A DNA stretch of 64,000 bases from Paenibacillus vini (lineage in GTDB: Bacteria; Bacillota; Bacilli; Paenibacillales; Paenibacillaceae). A program made the position numbers and the translations under genes. The DNA lies in the NCBI RefSeq assembly GCF_018403325.1, contig NZ_BOSL01000002.1, forward strand, positions 310,001 through 374,000. The letters run 5' to 3'. Under the pieces are notes generated by a model. That model had not been told where the DNA came from and did no database searches. It worked only from the letters and a program-made list of their open reading frames with translations. Shown piece after piece: positions 42,059 to 51,629 of this stretch; position 1 is the stretch's first letter; each line of letters opens with the position of its first letter.

Positions 42059-42802
42059 ATGCTTAAAGGTCGCATACATTCATTGGAAACTTTCGGAACG
42101 GTCGATGGCCCGGGTATTCGTTTCGTACTCTTTATGCAGGGCTGCCTGTTGAAATGCCAGTATTGCCATAACCCGGATACCTGGAGCCTGACGGAAGGTA
42201 AAGAAATGACAGTAGAGGAGGTATTGGCTGAAATTGAGCCATACCTCACCTACTACCGTTCCTCAGGCGGCGGGTTGACGGTATCCGGCGGGGAAGCGAC
42301 GCTGCAAGCTCCGTTTGTAACCGAATTGTTCCGCGAAGTGAAGAAACGCTGGAATCTGCATACTACGCTGGATACGAACGGATACAACGAGGGCGACAAA
42401 ATTCGTGATCTCCTGGACGTAACAGACCTTGTCCTGCTCGATCTGAAGCATATCGATAATGAGAAGCACATCAAGCTGACGGGTAAACCGAACGACCGGA
42501 TGCTGAAAATGGCCGAATGGTTGTCAGAACACGGACGAAATATGTGGATTCGGCATGTCTTTGTTCCTGGCATTCATGACGATGAGCAGGATTTGCTAAA
42601 CCTCGGGCGCTTTATCGGTGGTTTACACGGTGTAGAGAAATTCGAAATTCTTCCGTATCATCAGATGGGTGTATTCAAGTGGCAAGAATTAGGTTGGGAC
42701 TATCCGTTAGAAGGCGTACCTTCGCCTACGGAGGAGGAAATCGAGCGTGCAAATCGCTTGATTGAAGAAGGAATGCAGCAGGCAGAGACATCCATGAAAT
42801 AA
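42059..42802 (+). CDS. pflA: pyruvate formate-lyase activating enzyme (radical SAM)
   Basis: Uses S-adenosylmethionine and a [4Fe-4S] cluster to create the glycyl radical on PflB. 247 residues. The cluster motif is Cys29-x3-Cys33-x2-Cys36 (GCLLKCQYCHNPDTW), followed by SGGGLTVSGGEATLQ (SAM-binding GGE), LDTNGY and the C-terminal EILPYHQMGVFKW. The start is ATG 42059 behind AGAAAGGGTGACG. It is co-transcribed with pflB and ends with a terminator. Confidence 0.97.
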   Translation: MLKGRIHSLETFGTVDGPGIRFVLFMQGCLLKCQYCHNPDTWSLTEGKEMTVEEVLAEIEPYLTYYRSSGGGLTVSGGEATLQAPFVTELFREVKKRWNLHTTLDTNGYNEGDKIRDLLDVTDLVLLDLKHIDNEKHIKLTGKPNDRMLKMAEWLSEHGRNMWIRHVFVPGIHDDEQDLLNLGRFIGGLHGVEKFEILPYHQMGVFKWQELGWDYPLEGVPSPTEEEIERANRLIEEGMQQAETSMK

Positions 42803-42845
42803 TTTTGTGTCAACTAATATGACATTATTATTTACTAAATAAGAA

Positions 42846-42896
42846 AAAGCGGTTAAACTCGACAATACATGTCAGGTTTAACCGCTTTCTTTTTGT
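42846..42896 (+). terminator. terminator of pflBA
   Basis: AAGCGGTTAAAC and GTTTAACCGCTT form a 12-base perfect stem around a ~17-base loop, then TCTTTTT. Confidence 0.9.
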
Positions 42897-43008
42897 CGAT
42901 TAGATGATATTATCCCCTAAAAAGAAAAATGTCCTCCTTATCAGAATTGGAGGCGCTTTCTATAATAAAGGTGTAACACAAACTGCTCTTGAGGAGGGTC
43001 TTAGAAAT

Positions 43009-44388
43009 ATGAAGAAAAGTTTGATGCTGCTAATGACGCTGATTTTCGTAGCGTCCGCAATGCTCGCTGGGTGCGGCAAATCCGATAACGGAAAAAATAC
43101 ACCCGCAAACGAAGGTCAAAAATCGACAAACAATGGTGAAGCGGCAAAGGTGGATGATTCGCCGTTCGAAATCACCATTCGCCACACACAAGTAGGGGAG
43201 TCCAAGAAATTCCGTCTTGCATTGCTCGAAGATGTGGTTAAACAGACCCAAGACGCAGTACCAGGCTTGACGATCAAGCTTGATGCCGTTGATTCCGAAG
43301 TCAACCGGAAAGAGAAGCTGAGAGGCGAGATGGCAGCAGGGAAACCGCCGGAAGTATTCGACGTATTCGGCAGCCCGGATGCAGCGCTGTATGCCAAAGA
43401 AGGTTTGATGCTCGACATTACTCCGATTTTGGATGAGCTGGGCCTCAAAGACAAATTTACTACACTGGCACCATTTACTCTTGACGGTAAGATTTACGGT
43501 CTTCCGATCGGGGGATCCATCGAAGGTTTCTTCTACAATAAAGAGTACTTTGAACAAAAAGGTCTGAAAGTGCCTGCGACGCTGGATGAACTGGATAAGC
43601 TTGCCGAAACAATCAAAGCAGACGGCAAAATTCCTTTCGCTCAATCTTCGAAGGATGCTTGGATCCCATTGATGACAACAAACAATCTGTGGTCTTACTA
43701 TGCCGGACCTGAAATCACTTATGGCTTCAAATCAGGCGAAACCAAGTGGACGGATGAAAACGTGGTTAAAGCCGTAGCTAAGCATAAGGAATGGGTTGAC
43801 AAAGGCTACTACAAAAAAGGCGAACTCGGCTTTGAATACGCCGACATGAGAAACCAAATCGTTACTGGCGAAGCGATCATGATGATGGACGGTTCGTGGG
43901 CTAACTCGGTGTTCAGAGACGCTGAACAAGCCGGCGACATGGTTGGCAAAATCGGATACTTCAATATGCCTCCTGTTAATGCAGGCGATCCGGTTGTAGT
44001 TATGCAGGACGCTAACAACGGTTACGGCTTCTCCAGTGCAGTTGCTGAAGATCCTCGCAAAATGCAAGCGGTTAAAGAATTCATCAAGAACATGTGGACA
44101 GACGAAATGCAGCTTCGCGGTCTGAAAGAAGACGGTGTGCTCCCTGCCATGAAGATGGATCTGGAGCAAATGAAAACTACGTCCGATGACCCGCTCATGC
44201 AAGATATCTTCAAGGCTGTCAGCGAAATCGGAACTTCGTTCCCAGCGTTCGACGCCCTTGTACAAGCGGAAGTGAATACGGCGCTTAGCATGGGTATCCA
44301 ACAAATTATCGGCGGGGAAATCGAACCGGCGAAAATGCTGGAAAATGTACAGGCAGCTCAAGATGCGGCTAATGCGGCAGGGCAATAA
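43009..44388 (+). CDS. ABC transporter sugar-binding lipoprotein
   Basis: 459 residues. The signal peptide ends in lipobox LAGC (Cys22), so the protein is a membrane-tethered lipoprotein outside the cell. The mature part is a family 1 extracellular solute-binding protein: FEITIRHTQVG at the first strand, GEMAAGKPPEVFDVFGSPDA, GKIYGLPIGGSIEGFFYNKEYFEQKG and GEAIMMMDGSWAN. It delivers an oligosaccharide to the two permeases downstream. The start is ATG 43009 behind GAGGAGGG; TATAAT at 42961-42966 is a promoter candidate. A hairpin after the gene would make it more abundant than the permeases. Confidence 0.93.
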   Translation: MKKSLMLLMTLIFVASAMLAGCGKSDNGKNTPANEGQKSTNNGEAAKVDDSPFEITIRHTQVGESKKFRLALLEDVVKQTQDAVPGLTIKLDAVDSEVNRKEKLRGEMAAGKPPEVFDVFGSPDAALYAKEGLMLDITPILDELGLKDKFTTLAPFTLDGKIYGLPIGGSIEGFFYNKEYFEQKGLKVPATLDELDKLAETIKADGKIPFAQSSKDAWIPLMTTNNLWSYYAGPEITYGFKSGETKWTDENVVKAVAKHKEWVDKGYYKKGELGFEYADMRNQIVTGEAIMMMDGSWANSVFRDAEQAGDMVGKIGYFNMPPVNAGDPVVVMQDANNGYGFSSAVAEDPRKMQAVKEFIKNMWTDEMQLRGLKEDGVLPAMKMDLEQMKTTSDDPLMQDIFKAVSEIGTSFPAFDALVQAEVNTALSMGIQQIIGGEIEPAKMLENVQAAQDAANAAGQ

Positions 44389-44402
44389 TCTTTAGCAAAT
44401 GA

Positions 44403-44448
44403 CAAAAGGGCGCCACCCGTCTCAAGTATGTGGGGGCGTCCTTTTCCA
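44403..44448 (+). terminator. partial terminator between the binding protein and permease genes
   Basis: AAAAGGGCGCC and GGGGCGTCCTTTT pair around a CCGTCTCAAGTATG loop; T run short. Hairpins here are usual in ABC operons to lower expression of downstream permeases. Confidence 0.7.
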
Positions 44449-44520
44449 CTAAATTAAGAACTAACATCTTAAATAAAATGTAGCACGAAGTTAATCCTGC
44501 ATAAGCTACGGAGGTTTATC

Positions 44521-45405
44521 ATGAATAAAGCGCTTAGAAATCCGCTGATCTATCTGATATTTGTGATCCCGGCGTTCGTACTGTTTCTTGCCTTCTTCAT
44601 CTACCCGGTGTTTACGGCGGTCAATAACAGTTTTACGAGCTGGAACGGAATATCCAAAAATATTACTTATATCGGCTTCGATAACTTTGTAACAGCCTTC
44701 CATGATGTCGCATTTTGGAAATCCGTTAAAAATAACGTTTACTTCATTTTGTTTTCCTGCTTGGTTCAGGTCCCTTTGATCGTCATCTTTTCCTTGCTCA
44801 TTGCAAACGTCAAGAAATTCAAGGGCTTGTATAAGACCGCGGTATTTATGCCGTCGATCATGTCAACGGCCGTTATCGGGATTTTGTGGGGCTTTATCTA
44901 CAATCCGGACTTTGGCCTCGCCAACAAAATTTTAGGCGTATTCGGGGTATCTCCGATCTATTGGCTGTCCGACAAAAACTGGGCGATGATATCGATTCTG
45001 ATTACGAACGCTTGGCAATGGACAGGTTTCTACATTGTTATGGTGTTGGCCGCGATTCTGGCCATTCCGAAAGAGCTGGAAGAAGCGGCTGCAATTGATG
45101 GAGCGACCGGCTTCCAAAGAGCTACGAAAATTACGATTCCGCTCGTTATGCCGATTATTTCCGTTGTTATCATGCTGTCCATCGCTGGTGCCATGAAGGC
45201 TGCCGATATCGTTCTCGTTATGACGAAGGGCGGACCTGCCGGGTCGACTGACGTTATGGCTACTTATATGATCCGGTATGCCATCACAAGCTTTAGACAT
45301 GGCTTTGGCAACTCTATTGCCGTTCTGATCTTCATATTCACGATCATCATTACGGTACTGTATCAAGTGTTGATCTCCAAACGGACAGAAAGGATTGAAT
45401 ACTGA
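44521..45405 (+). CDS. sugar ABC transporter permease (MalF/LacF type)
   Basis: 294 residues with six membrane helices. The cytoplasmic EAA loop that docks the ATPase reads ELEEAAAIDGATGFQRATKITIPLVMP (EAA-x3-G-x9-I-x-LP), about residues 188-214. It pairs with the next permease to form the membrane pore. The start is ATG 44521 behind TACGGAGG. Its stop shares one base with the start of the next gene (TGATG). No ATPase gene is present, so a shared MsmX-type ATPase encoded elsewhere is expected. Confidence 0.94.
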   Translation: MNKALRNPLIYLIFVIPAFVLFLAFFIYPVFTAVNNSFTSWNGISKNITYIGFDNFVTAFHDVAFWKSVKNNVYFILFSCLVQVPLIVIFSLLIANVKKFKGLYKTAVFMPSIMSTAVIGILWGFIYNPDFGLANKILGVFGVSPIYWLSDKNWAMISILITNAWQWTGFYIVMVLAAILAIPKELEEAAAIDGATGFQRATKITIPLVMPIISVVIMLSIAGAMKAADIVLVMTKGGPAGSTDVMATYMIRYAITSFRHGFGNSIAVLIFIFTIIITVLYQVLISKRTERIEY

Positions 45406-46232
45406 TGAGAGCACTCAAAAAAACGATTCCGCACATTTTCCTTATGGCCTACCTGCTCGTCATCCTGTATCCGTTCCTGTTCGTGCTCTTCTCATCCGTC
45501 AAAACGAACAACCAGGATATCGCTTCGAATCCGTTCGGCCTCCCGGGCTCCATTACGTTTGACAACTATATTAACGCCTGGGTCAATGCTAAGATCAGCA
45601 CATACTTCTTTAACAGCTTGTACATCGGTGTCCTTTCCGCGTGTTTATCGATTCTGTTTGCGGCGATGCTGGCCTTTGCGGTTACCCGGATGCGCTACAA
45701 CAAAATCAGTGCCGTCGTATTCCAGCTGATCTTGCTGGGGATGCTGATTCCGAACAACTCCTTACTGCTTCCGATTTATGGAATCATGAGAAAACTGGAT
45801 ATTTTAGATACGCATATGGCGCTTATTTTACCTTATGTAGCCAACGCCATTCCGTTCTCTGTCATTATTCTGGCGGCGTTTATGCGTTCGCTCCCGGGGG
45901 AAATTGAAGAGGCTGCTGTCATTGACGGACTAAGTTCGGCAGGGCTGTTTGCGAGAATTATTATCCCGCTTACGGTGCCGGCGATCGTTACAGTCTTCAT
46001 CATCAACTTCCTGGGTAACTGGAACGAATTCTTGCTAGCCAACTATTTCCTGTCCAGCGAAGAGTTAAGAACGCTGCCTGTAGGGATGGTAGGTTTCAGA
46101 GACGCCTACAATACCAACTATGCGCAAATGTCCGCAGGGATTATTTTCAGCGTACTGCCGGTTATGATTATCTACGCAATTCTTCAGGAAAAGATTATTG
46201 AAGGAGTTACGGCAGGCAGTGTCAAAGGATAA
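45405..46232 (+). CDS. sugar ABC transporter permease (MalG/LacG type)
   Basis: 275 residues with six membrane helices and the EAA loop EIEEAAVIDGLSSAGLFARIIIPLTVPA near residues 165-190. It opens with the usual MalG-type N-terminal helix (HIFLMAYLLVILYPFLFVLFSSVK). The start overlaps the preceding stop by one base, so the two permeases are translationally coupled and made in equal amounts. It precedes the sensor kinase gene by 95 bases. Confidence 0.94.
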   Translation: MRALKKTIPHIFLMAYLLVILYPFLFVLFSSVKTNNQDIASNPFGLPGSITFDNYINAWVNAKISTYFFNSLYIGVLSACLSILFAAMLAFAVTRMRYNKISAVVFQLILLGMLIPNNSLLLPIYGIMRKLDILDTHMALILPYVANAIPFSVIILAAFMRSLPGEIEEAAVIDGLSSAGLFARIIIPLTVPAIVTVFIINFLGNWNEFLLANYFLSSEELRTLPVGMVGFRDAYNTNYAQMSAGIIFSVLPVMIIYAILQEKIIEGVTAGSVKG

Positions 46233-46327
46233 TAGTGGCGGGTTCAAGATCATAGGATAATATATTAAAATACTATTGTTATTATATGATTGTCCACGCA
46301 CTAATCCGGTATGGGAGAATACATCCA

Positions 46328-48154
46328 ATGAATCTGCGAATCAAACTGTTTACGGCGTTTCTGGGGCTAGTCATTATTCCATTGTTCATCCTGGGAATCA
46401 TCACTTTTCTGGTAACGTTCCGATCGATTGAGACAAATTACAGTGAGCAGACCGAATATTCGCTGAAGGCGATCGGCTATAGCATCAAGAATATCTTCCA
46501 TGAATTGGATAACGTGACGGACAACGGGATTGCCAAAGGCGTTTTTCAGGAAGCGTTGGTATCCCAGGACCCGGATTCGCAGGATTTGACGGATGCTGCT
46601 GCCAATCAATTAGAACTGAATGCTAACCAGCGGAATTTTCGTTCCCTGTTATACAACCATCCTGCCATTGATTATGCTTTTTTGTACAATGTACATGGTT
46701 ATAAGGATTCCAAAGTGATCACCATCTTCAATAAGGAAAACTTTGAGACTCTGCCCTATGAGCAATTCAAGGATCATCCTTTATATCGCGAAGTTATGAA
46801 GTTGAACGGGATTCCAAGATGGATAGCGCCTCACGAATATCCGGAACTAACCGGCTCGGATAATGTATTCACACAAATTCGGCTGATTAAGGACTTGGAC
46901 AGTTTCAAACGTGTAGGGGTGCTGGTCGTACAGATTAAGAACTGGGAATTCGAGAAGATTTTCCAAAACTTAACGCTGGGAAGTAAAATGCAAGACACCC
47001 GTTTCTTTCTGGTGAATAACGATGGGAAGGTTCTCTATGATTTTCATTCGGAGCTCAACGGACAGACCTTGCAGCCTTCCATTCAAAAAAAACTGGCGCT
47101 AACGAGCGACTCCCTTAGCTTTAAAGGGAAGTTCAACGGGGAAGAGAGCGTTATTTCGATTTACAATTTGAAGGAATATCCTTGGAAGCTGGTATCCGTC
47201 ACTTCATGGCATTATTTGTCCCAAGAGGTAACGACCTTTGCCAAGTGGTTTGTGGCTATTATCCTCGTATGCGTGCTAACGGCTATGCTCTTTAACGTGT
47301 TTTTCATGAACCGGATTACCGGAACCATTGGGGTCATTGTCAGATTCATGAGAAAAGTGGAGAGCGGCGATTTGAATGCACGGGTGGATGAAAAGGGCGA
47401 TGATGAGCTGCTCCTGCTGCAGCAAGGGTTTAACAGCCAAATGGATAAAATCAACGAATTGTTCGATCAGGTGAAAAGAGAGCAGCTGCAAAAAGCGAAT
47501 GCAGAGCTTCGAGTACTACAGGCGCAGATCAAGCCTCATTTTTTGTTCAACACGCTGGAGTCGATCAATGTATTGGCGGTTCAAAATGAAGGACGAAAAG
47601 TGAGTGAGATGGTGCTGAGACTCGCGAGTATTCTGAGAATTAGTATCCAGGACAAGGAAGAAATCTCGCTTGGTTTGGAAATCGAGCATTTGCGCAGTTA
47701 TCTGGAGATTCAAAAATTCAGGTTCGAAGAATTGTTTGAATACGAAATCGATCTCCCGGCAGAGATGAGAAATTGCATGCTGTTGAAGCTGACGCTGCAA
47801 CCGCTGGTAGAGAACAGCATTCAGCATGGGTTTGAAGGCATTAATTATAAAGGGATGATCAAGGTAACGGGAATCCTTGAAGAAGACCGGATATTGCTGA
47901 GAGTGGAGGATAACGGTATCGGGATGTCGAACGAGCAGCTGTCTTCCATACAATATGCGGACCCCGAACTGGATCTGCAAACCGCCAAAGCCTATCCAAG
48001 CCATGAGAGACGTGGACTCGGACTCAGAAGCGTCTTCGATCGGCTAAGATTCCAATACGGCAGTAAATACGGACTATTCATTTGCTCGCAGCCTGGGCAC
48101 GGAACAGTGATCCAGTGCGTAATTCCAAAATATGAATTGGGTGATAAAATATGA
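46328..48154 (+). CDS. sensor histidine kinase (YesM-like)
   Basis: 608 residues. Membrane helix at ~10-32, a large extracellular sensor region (to ~315), second membrane helix (~320-342), HAMP domain, then a kinase of the LytS/YesM class: phosphorylated His404 in QAQIKPHFLFNTLESINVLA, and ATP-binding LVENSIQHGFEG, VEDNGIGM and GLGLRSVFDRL. Such kinases sense extracellular or binding-protein-bound sugars. The start is ATG 46328 with GGGAGA upstream. It overlaps the response-regulator gene by four bases (ATGA), and lies between the transporter it probably controls and a GH3 hydrolase. Confidence 0.94.
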   Translation: MNLRIKLFTAFLGLVIIPLFILGIITFLVTFRSIETNYSEQTEYSLKAIGYSIKNIFHELDNVTDNGIAKGVFQEALVSQDPDSQDLTDAAANQLELNANQRNFRSLLYNHPAIDYAFLYNVHGYKDSKVITIFNKENFETLPYEQFKDHPLYREVMKLNGIPRWIAPHEYPELTGSDNVFTQIRLIKDLDSFKRVGVLVVQIKNWEFEKIFQNLTLGSKMQDTRFFLVNNDGKVLYDFHSELNGQTLQPSIQKKLALTSDSLSFKGKFNGEESVISIYNLKEYPWKLVSVTSWHYLSQEVTTFAKWFVAIILVCVLTAMLFNVFFMNRITGTIGVIVRFMRKVESGDLNARVDEKGDDELLLLQQGFNSQMDKINELFDQVKREQLQKANAELRVLQAQIKPHFLFNTLESINVLAVQNEGRKVSEMVLRLASILRISIQDKEEISLGLEIEHLRSYLEIQKFRFEELFEYEIDLPAEMRNCMLLKLTLQPLVENSIQHGFEGINYKGMIKVTGILEEDRILLRVEDNGIGMSNEQLSSIQYADPELDLQTAKAYPSHERRGLGLRSVFDRLRFQYGSKYGLFICSQPGHGTVIQCVIPKYELGDKI

Positions 48155-49749
48155 AACTGAAGGCATTGCTGGTTGACGATGAGATTCATATTTTAAACAA
48201 CTTATCCAAGGTTCTTCCTTGGGAAGCCATGGGATTCGAGATTGTCGGGTTGGCCAAAAACGGCGTAGAGGCGTTAGAAGCGGCAATCCAGCACCGGCCT
48301 GATTTGGTGTTATGCGATATCCGCATGCCGATCATGGATGGAATGACGCTGATTCAGAAGCTGCGCGAAGAAGGTCTGGACAGCGAAATCTTGCTCCTGA
48401 CGGGATATCAGGAATTTGAATATGCGCGCACCGGTATCAGGTATGGAGTCAGGGATTATATTTGCAAGCCGATTAATTATTTTGAACTGGAAGAGATCGT
48501 AAAGAAGATCGCAGACCAGATAATGGAGAATAGGAAGAAGCGAAGCAAAGAGCAGCGTTTAAACCGTGTGGCCTCTTTAGCTAATGAGAACTATATGCTT
48601 CATTCTTTATTGGGACAGGAGACGGAAGAAGAAGGCGTATTGTGGGATGAAGAGGAGCGGGCCGGCGAACGGAATTATCGCGGGGTGCTGCTCCTGGATC
48701 TGGAGGGTTACGCCCACAGGTCGATATCCTGGACTTTGCACGAACGTAAAGCTTGGAATCTGCATATCAAAAACCTGTTGAAAGATCTGTTTAAACCGAT
48801 AATTAAGGAGTATACGGTTTTGCAGGTAAGAGAAGGGGAATGGTGTCTCATTTTTCATTCCTTGGGGAAAGAGCAGATTACAAGGGATGATCTGAAGCCG
48901 GGCTATGATCAACTGCAAGGAATCGTCAGCGAGAAGGAAGGCATCTTGATCCGGATGTGTTTGGAGCAAAATCCGGTCGGTGTAACCGAGATGTCCTTCA
49001 TTTACCAGCGCATGCAGCAGATGCTCATTTTAAGCCCGCCGCAGGAGTGGTTCTTGGATGCTGACCAGATCTTTGCAAAATCGACCGAAGCTCATTCGAA
49101 TGAGGAAGGCTCCCAATGGCGGTTTATTGAGCAAATCGGAAGCGGCCTCAGAAACGGAAGTCATGAACTGCTGGTTCAAGTCGTTACGGAACTGAAGTAT
49201 TATGTAGGTCACTCGTCGGAAAACCGGGCGGCGGAAAAGCTGCTGCATTACCTGCTGATTCACCTGCTCCGGGAGATGCGCGAGCTGCAAATGCTATCAG
49301 GCGACCAAGAAAAAGAAGTTTGGCTCAAATTGCAGGAGTCGCTTAGCTTGAAGGACTTAATGTCTCTTGTCGTATCCATGCTGGACCGCTCCAGGGAATC
49401 CCTTTCAACCAAGAAGTCCTCGGAGACGCTGATGATGTCCGCGCAAAATTATATTCAACATCATTTGGGCGACGATTTTGGCATCGAGGACATTTCCGAG
49501 TATCTCGGGATTAGTTGCAGCTACTTCTGCTTGTTGTTTAAGAATCATTTCGGAGAGACTTTTGTCGAATATTTGACCAAACAGCGCGTCGAGATGGCTA
49601 AATGTCTGCTAAGCGGCAGTGACAAGTCGGTTACTCAAATTGGCTCCGTGGTTGGCTATCAGGAGCGGCGTTACTTCACTAAGGTGTTTCAGAAGTACAC
49701 TGGGATGACTCCTTCGGAATTCCGAATCAAGGAATCGTCCGTATCTTGA
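48151..49749 (+). CDS. response regulator with AraC-type DNA-binding domain (YesN-like)
   Basis: 532 residues. The N-terminal receiver has Asp9-Asp10 and phosphoacceptor Asp56 (LVLCDIRMPIMDG), with Lys in YICKPINYFE. A long middle region (~130-425) is typical of YesN proteins and has no named function. The C-terminal AraC domain has FGIEDISEYLGISCSYFCLLFKNHFGETF and SVTQIGSVVGYQERRYFTKVFQKYTGMTPSEFR. It should activate the transporter operon and possibly the GH3 gene when phosphorylated by the coupled kinase. Confidence 0.95.
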   Translation: MKLKALLVDDEIHILNNLSKVLPWEAMGFEIVGLAKNGVEALEAAIQHRPDLVLCDIRMPIMDGMTLIQKLREEGLDSEILLLTGYQEFEYARTGIRYGVRDYICKPINYFELEEIVKKIADQIMENRKKRSKEQRLNRVASLANENYMLHSLLGQETEEEGVLWDEEERAGERNYRGVLLLDLEGYAHRSISWTLHERKAWNLHIKNLLKDLFKPIIKEYTVLQVREGEWCLIFHSLGKEQITRDDLKPGYDQLQGIVSEKEGILIRMCLEQNPVGVTEMSFIYQRMQQMLILSPPQEWFLDADQIFAKSTEAHSNEEGSQWRFIEQIGSGLRNGSHELLVQVVTELKYYVGHSSENRAAEKLLHYLLIHLLREMRELQMLSGDQEKEVWLKLQESLSLKDLMSLVVSMLDRSRESLSTKKSSETLMMSAQNYIQHHLGDDFGIEDISEYLGISCSYFCLLFKNHFGETFVEYLTKQRVEMAKCLLSGSDKSVTQIGSVVGYQERRYFTKVFQKYTGMTPSEFRIKESSVS

Positions 49750-49773
49750 GCAAAGAAGGTGATGGGTTTGAAA

Positions 49774-51402
49774 ATGTCCAAATTATCTTTGGAAGAAAAA
49801 ATCGGTCAGCTGTTTATTTGCGGCTTTCACGGGCTTGAGGCCGACGAGCAGATCAAAACATTAACGAAGGATTACCATATCGGCGGAATGGTTTATTTCC
49901 GCCGAAACGTGGAATCGGTGCGGCAGCTTGCCGCATTGTCCGCTAGTTTGCAGGCGCTTCCACGCAACAATCCGGAGCTTCCGTTGTTTATCTCCATCGA
50001 CCAGGAGGGCGGCATGGTTGCGCGCTTGGACCATGAGGGAATGAGCCGGATTCCGGGCAATATGACGCTGGGGGCTGCTGGGGATGCCGGATTGACGGAG
50101 GAAGCGGCGATCTTGGCTGCCAAAGAAATGCTTGCGCTTGGGATTAATTTTAATTTCGCGCCTTGCATCGATGTCAACAATAACCCGTCCAATCCGGTCA
50201 TTGGGGTCAGATCGTTCGGAGAAGATCCTGTGAAAGTGGCGGAGCATGGTAACGCAGCGATCCGGGGGTATCAGCAAACCGGAGTCATCGCGACCGCCAA
50301 GCACTTTCCTGGGCATGGAGACACGGCCGTGGATTCCCATCGGGGACTCGCCGTAGTCCCGCATGACAAGGAACGCTTGAGCCGTATCGAGCTGCTTCCG
50401 TTCCGGGAAGCGATTAGCGCAGGGGTTGACGCTATTATGACGGCTCACGTCATTTTTCCGGCTTTTGAGCCGGAGGAAATACCGGCTACCCTGTCCGGCC
50501 GTGTTCTTACCGATCTCCTAAGAGATGAGCTCGGCTATGACGGTGTCATTGTAACGGACTGCCTGGAAATGCACGCTATTTCCAAATCTTGCGGGATTCC
50601 GGAAGGTGCGGTGCGGGCGATCGAAGCTGGCGCGGACATCGTTCTGGTGAGCCACACGTTGAGTGATCAGATCGCAGCAATCGAAGCGGTCCGCGAGGCT
50701 GTCTTGAGCGGACGTCTTAGTGAGGAGCGGATCGACCAGTCCGTGGAACGGGTGCTAGGATTAAAAGCGAAGCGTCTTGCTGGATCTGCGAGTTCTTATG
50801 GTGGGGACCCGGCGTTTGTCCCTGTTCCGTTGACTCCTTCGGAGGAAAGCGGAGCGCTGCTCGCCAAGATCGCCGAAGGCAGCGTTACGCTCGTCAAGGA
50901 TGAAGGGAACCTGCCGCTGAACTGCGCCGAACCGGTACTCGTCATTTGGCCGGAACTTCGACACCGGACAGAAGTGGATGAACCGGCGGTACACCAGTAT
51001 AATTTGGCGAATGCCCTGCGGCCTTACGGGGATGGAGTCGTGTTATCCGTGATAGGGACGCACCCTGACGATGAAGAAATTCTTGCGGCCCTGAAGCAAA
51101 GCGCCGATTATGAGCAAATCGTCGTCGTCACTTATACGGCGGAAGGGGAAATTCCGGAAGGCCAGTCCCGGTTAATCGAAGCTTTGAACCGGGCTCACGG
51201 GTCCAAGGTCATCGTGGTTTCGACACGAAATCCGTATGATATCAATGCCTTCCCGGATACGGGAACCTATCTTTGCCTCTACGAGAACCGGTCGTTTTCC
51301 CTGGATGCGCTGGCCAAAGTGCTGACCGGCAAGCTCGCACCCACTGGGAAACTCCCTGTAGGTCTAAATGACCGGTATCCAGTAGGATACGGATTGTCAT
51401 AA
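49774..51402 (+). CDS. nagZ: GH3 beta-N-acetylhexosaminidase (NagZ-type)
   Basis: 542 residues. The catalytic signature KHFPGHGDTAVDSH (residues 176-189) carries the Asp-His general acid dyad that marks NagZ-type enzymes, and the nucleophile is Asp262 in VIVTDCLEM. The C-terminal ~190 residues form the second alpha/beta domain seen in Bacillus NagZ (YbbD). No signal peptide is visible, so it is cytosolic and would cleave terminal GlcNAc from imported chito-oligosaccharides or peptidoglycan fragments. The start is ATG 49774, ten bases after AAGGTGAT; GTG 49759 and ATG 49762 are alternatives. It lies 24 bases after the response regulator. Confidence 0.9.
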   Translation: MSKLSLEEKIGQLFICGFHGLEADEQIKTLTKDYHIGGMVYFRRNVESVRQLAALSASLQALPRNNPELPLFISIDQEGGMVARLDHEGMSRIPGNMTLGAAGDAGLTEEAAILAAKEMLALGINFNFAPCIDVNNNPSNPVIGVRSFGEDPVKVAEHGNAAIRGYQQTGVIATAKHFPGHGDTAVDSHRGLAVVPHDKERLSRIELLPFREAISAGVDAIMTAHVIFPAFEPEEIPATLSGRVLTDLLRDELGYDGVIVTDCLEMHAISKSCGIPEGAVRAIEAGADIVLVSHTLSDQIAAIEAVREAVLSGRLSEERIDQSVERVLGLKAKRLAGSASSYGGDPAFVPVPLTPSEESGALLAKIAEGSVTLVKDEGNLPLNCAEPVLVIWPELRHRTEVDEPAVHQYNLANALRPYGDGVVLSVIGTHPDDEEILAALKQSADYEQIVVVTYTAEGEIPEGQSRLIEALNRAHGSKVIVVSTRNPYDINAFPDTGTYLCLYENRSFSLDALAKVLTGKLAPTGKLPVGLNDRYPVGYGLS

Positions 51403-51421
51403 TTGTAATCCGAATTTAAGC

Positions 51422-51468
51422 AAAAACCGGCATCTCTCGCTTTGGCGCAGGGATGCCGGTTTTTTTGA
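51422..51468 (+). terminator. terminator after nagZ
   Basis: AAAAACCGGCATC and GATGCCGGTTTTT form a 13-base stem around a ~20-base loop with an inner CTCTCGC/GCG pairing. Confidence 0.88.
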
Positions 51469-51629
51469 GTTTAGGATAGTATATTTTTAGAAGACGGCTC
51501 TAAGATGCCAAGGGGATTTAATTTTACATTGCTATGATATTAGTAGCAACTTTTCCCGAATTTGCGCGTTTAATAGTATGTGCGAATGATGAGAGAATTT
51601 ATAAAATGGGAGTAGAGAAGGAGTCTAGC

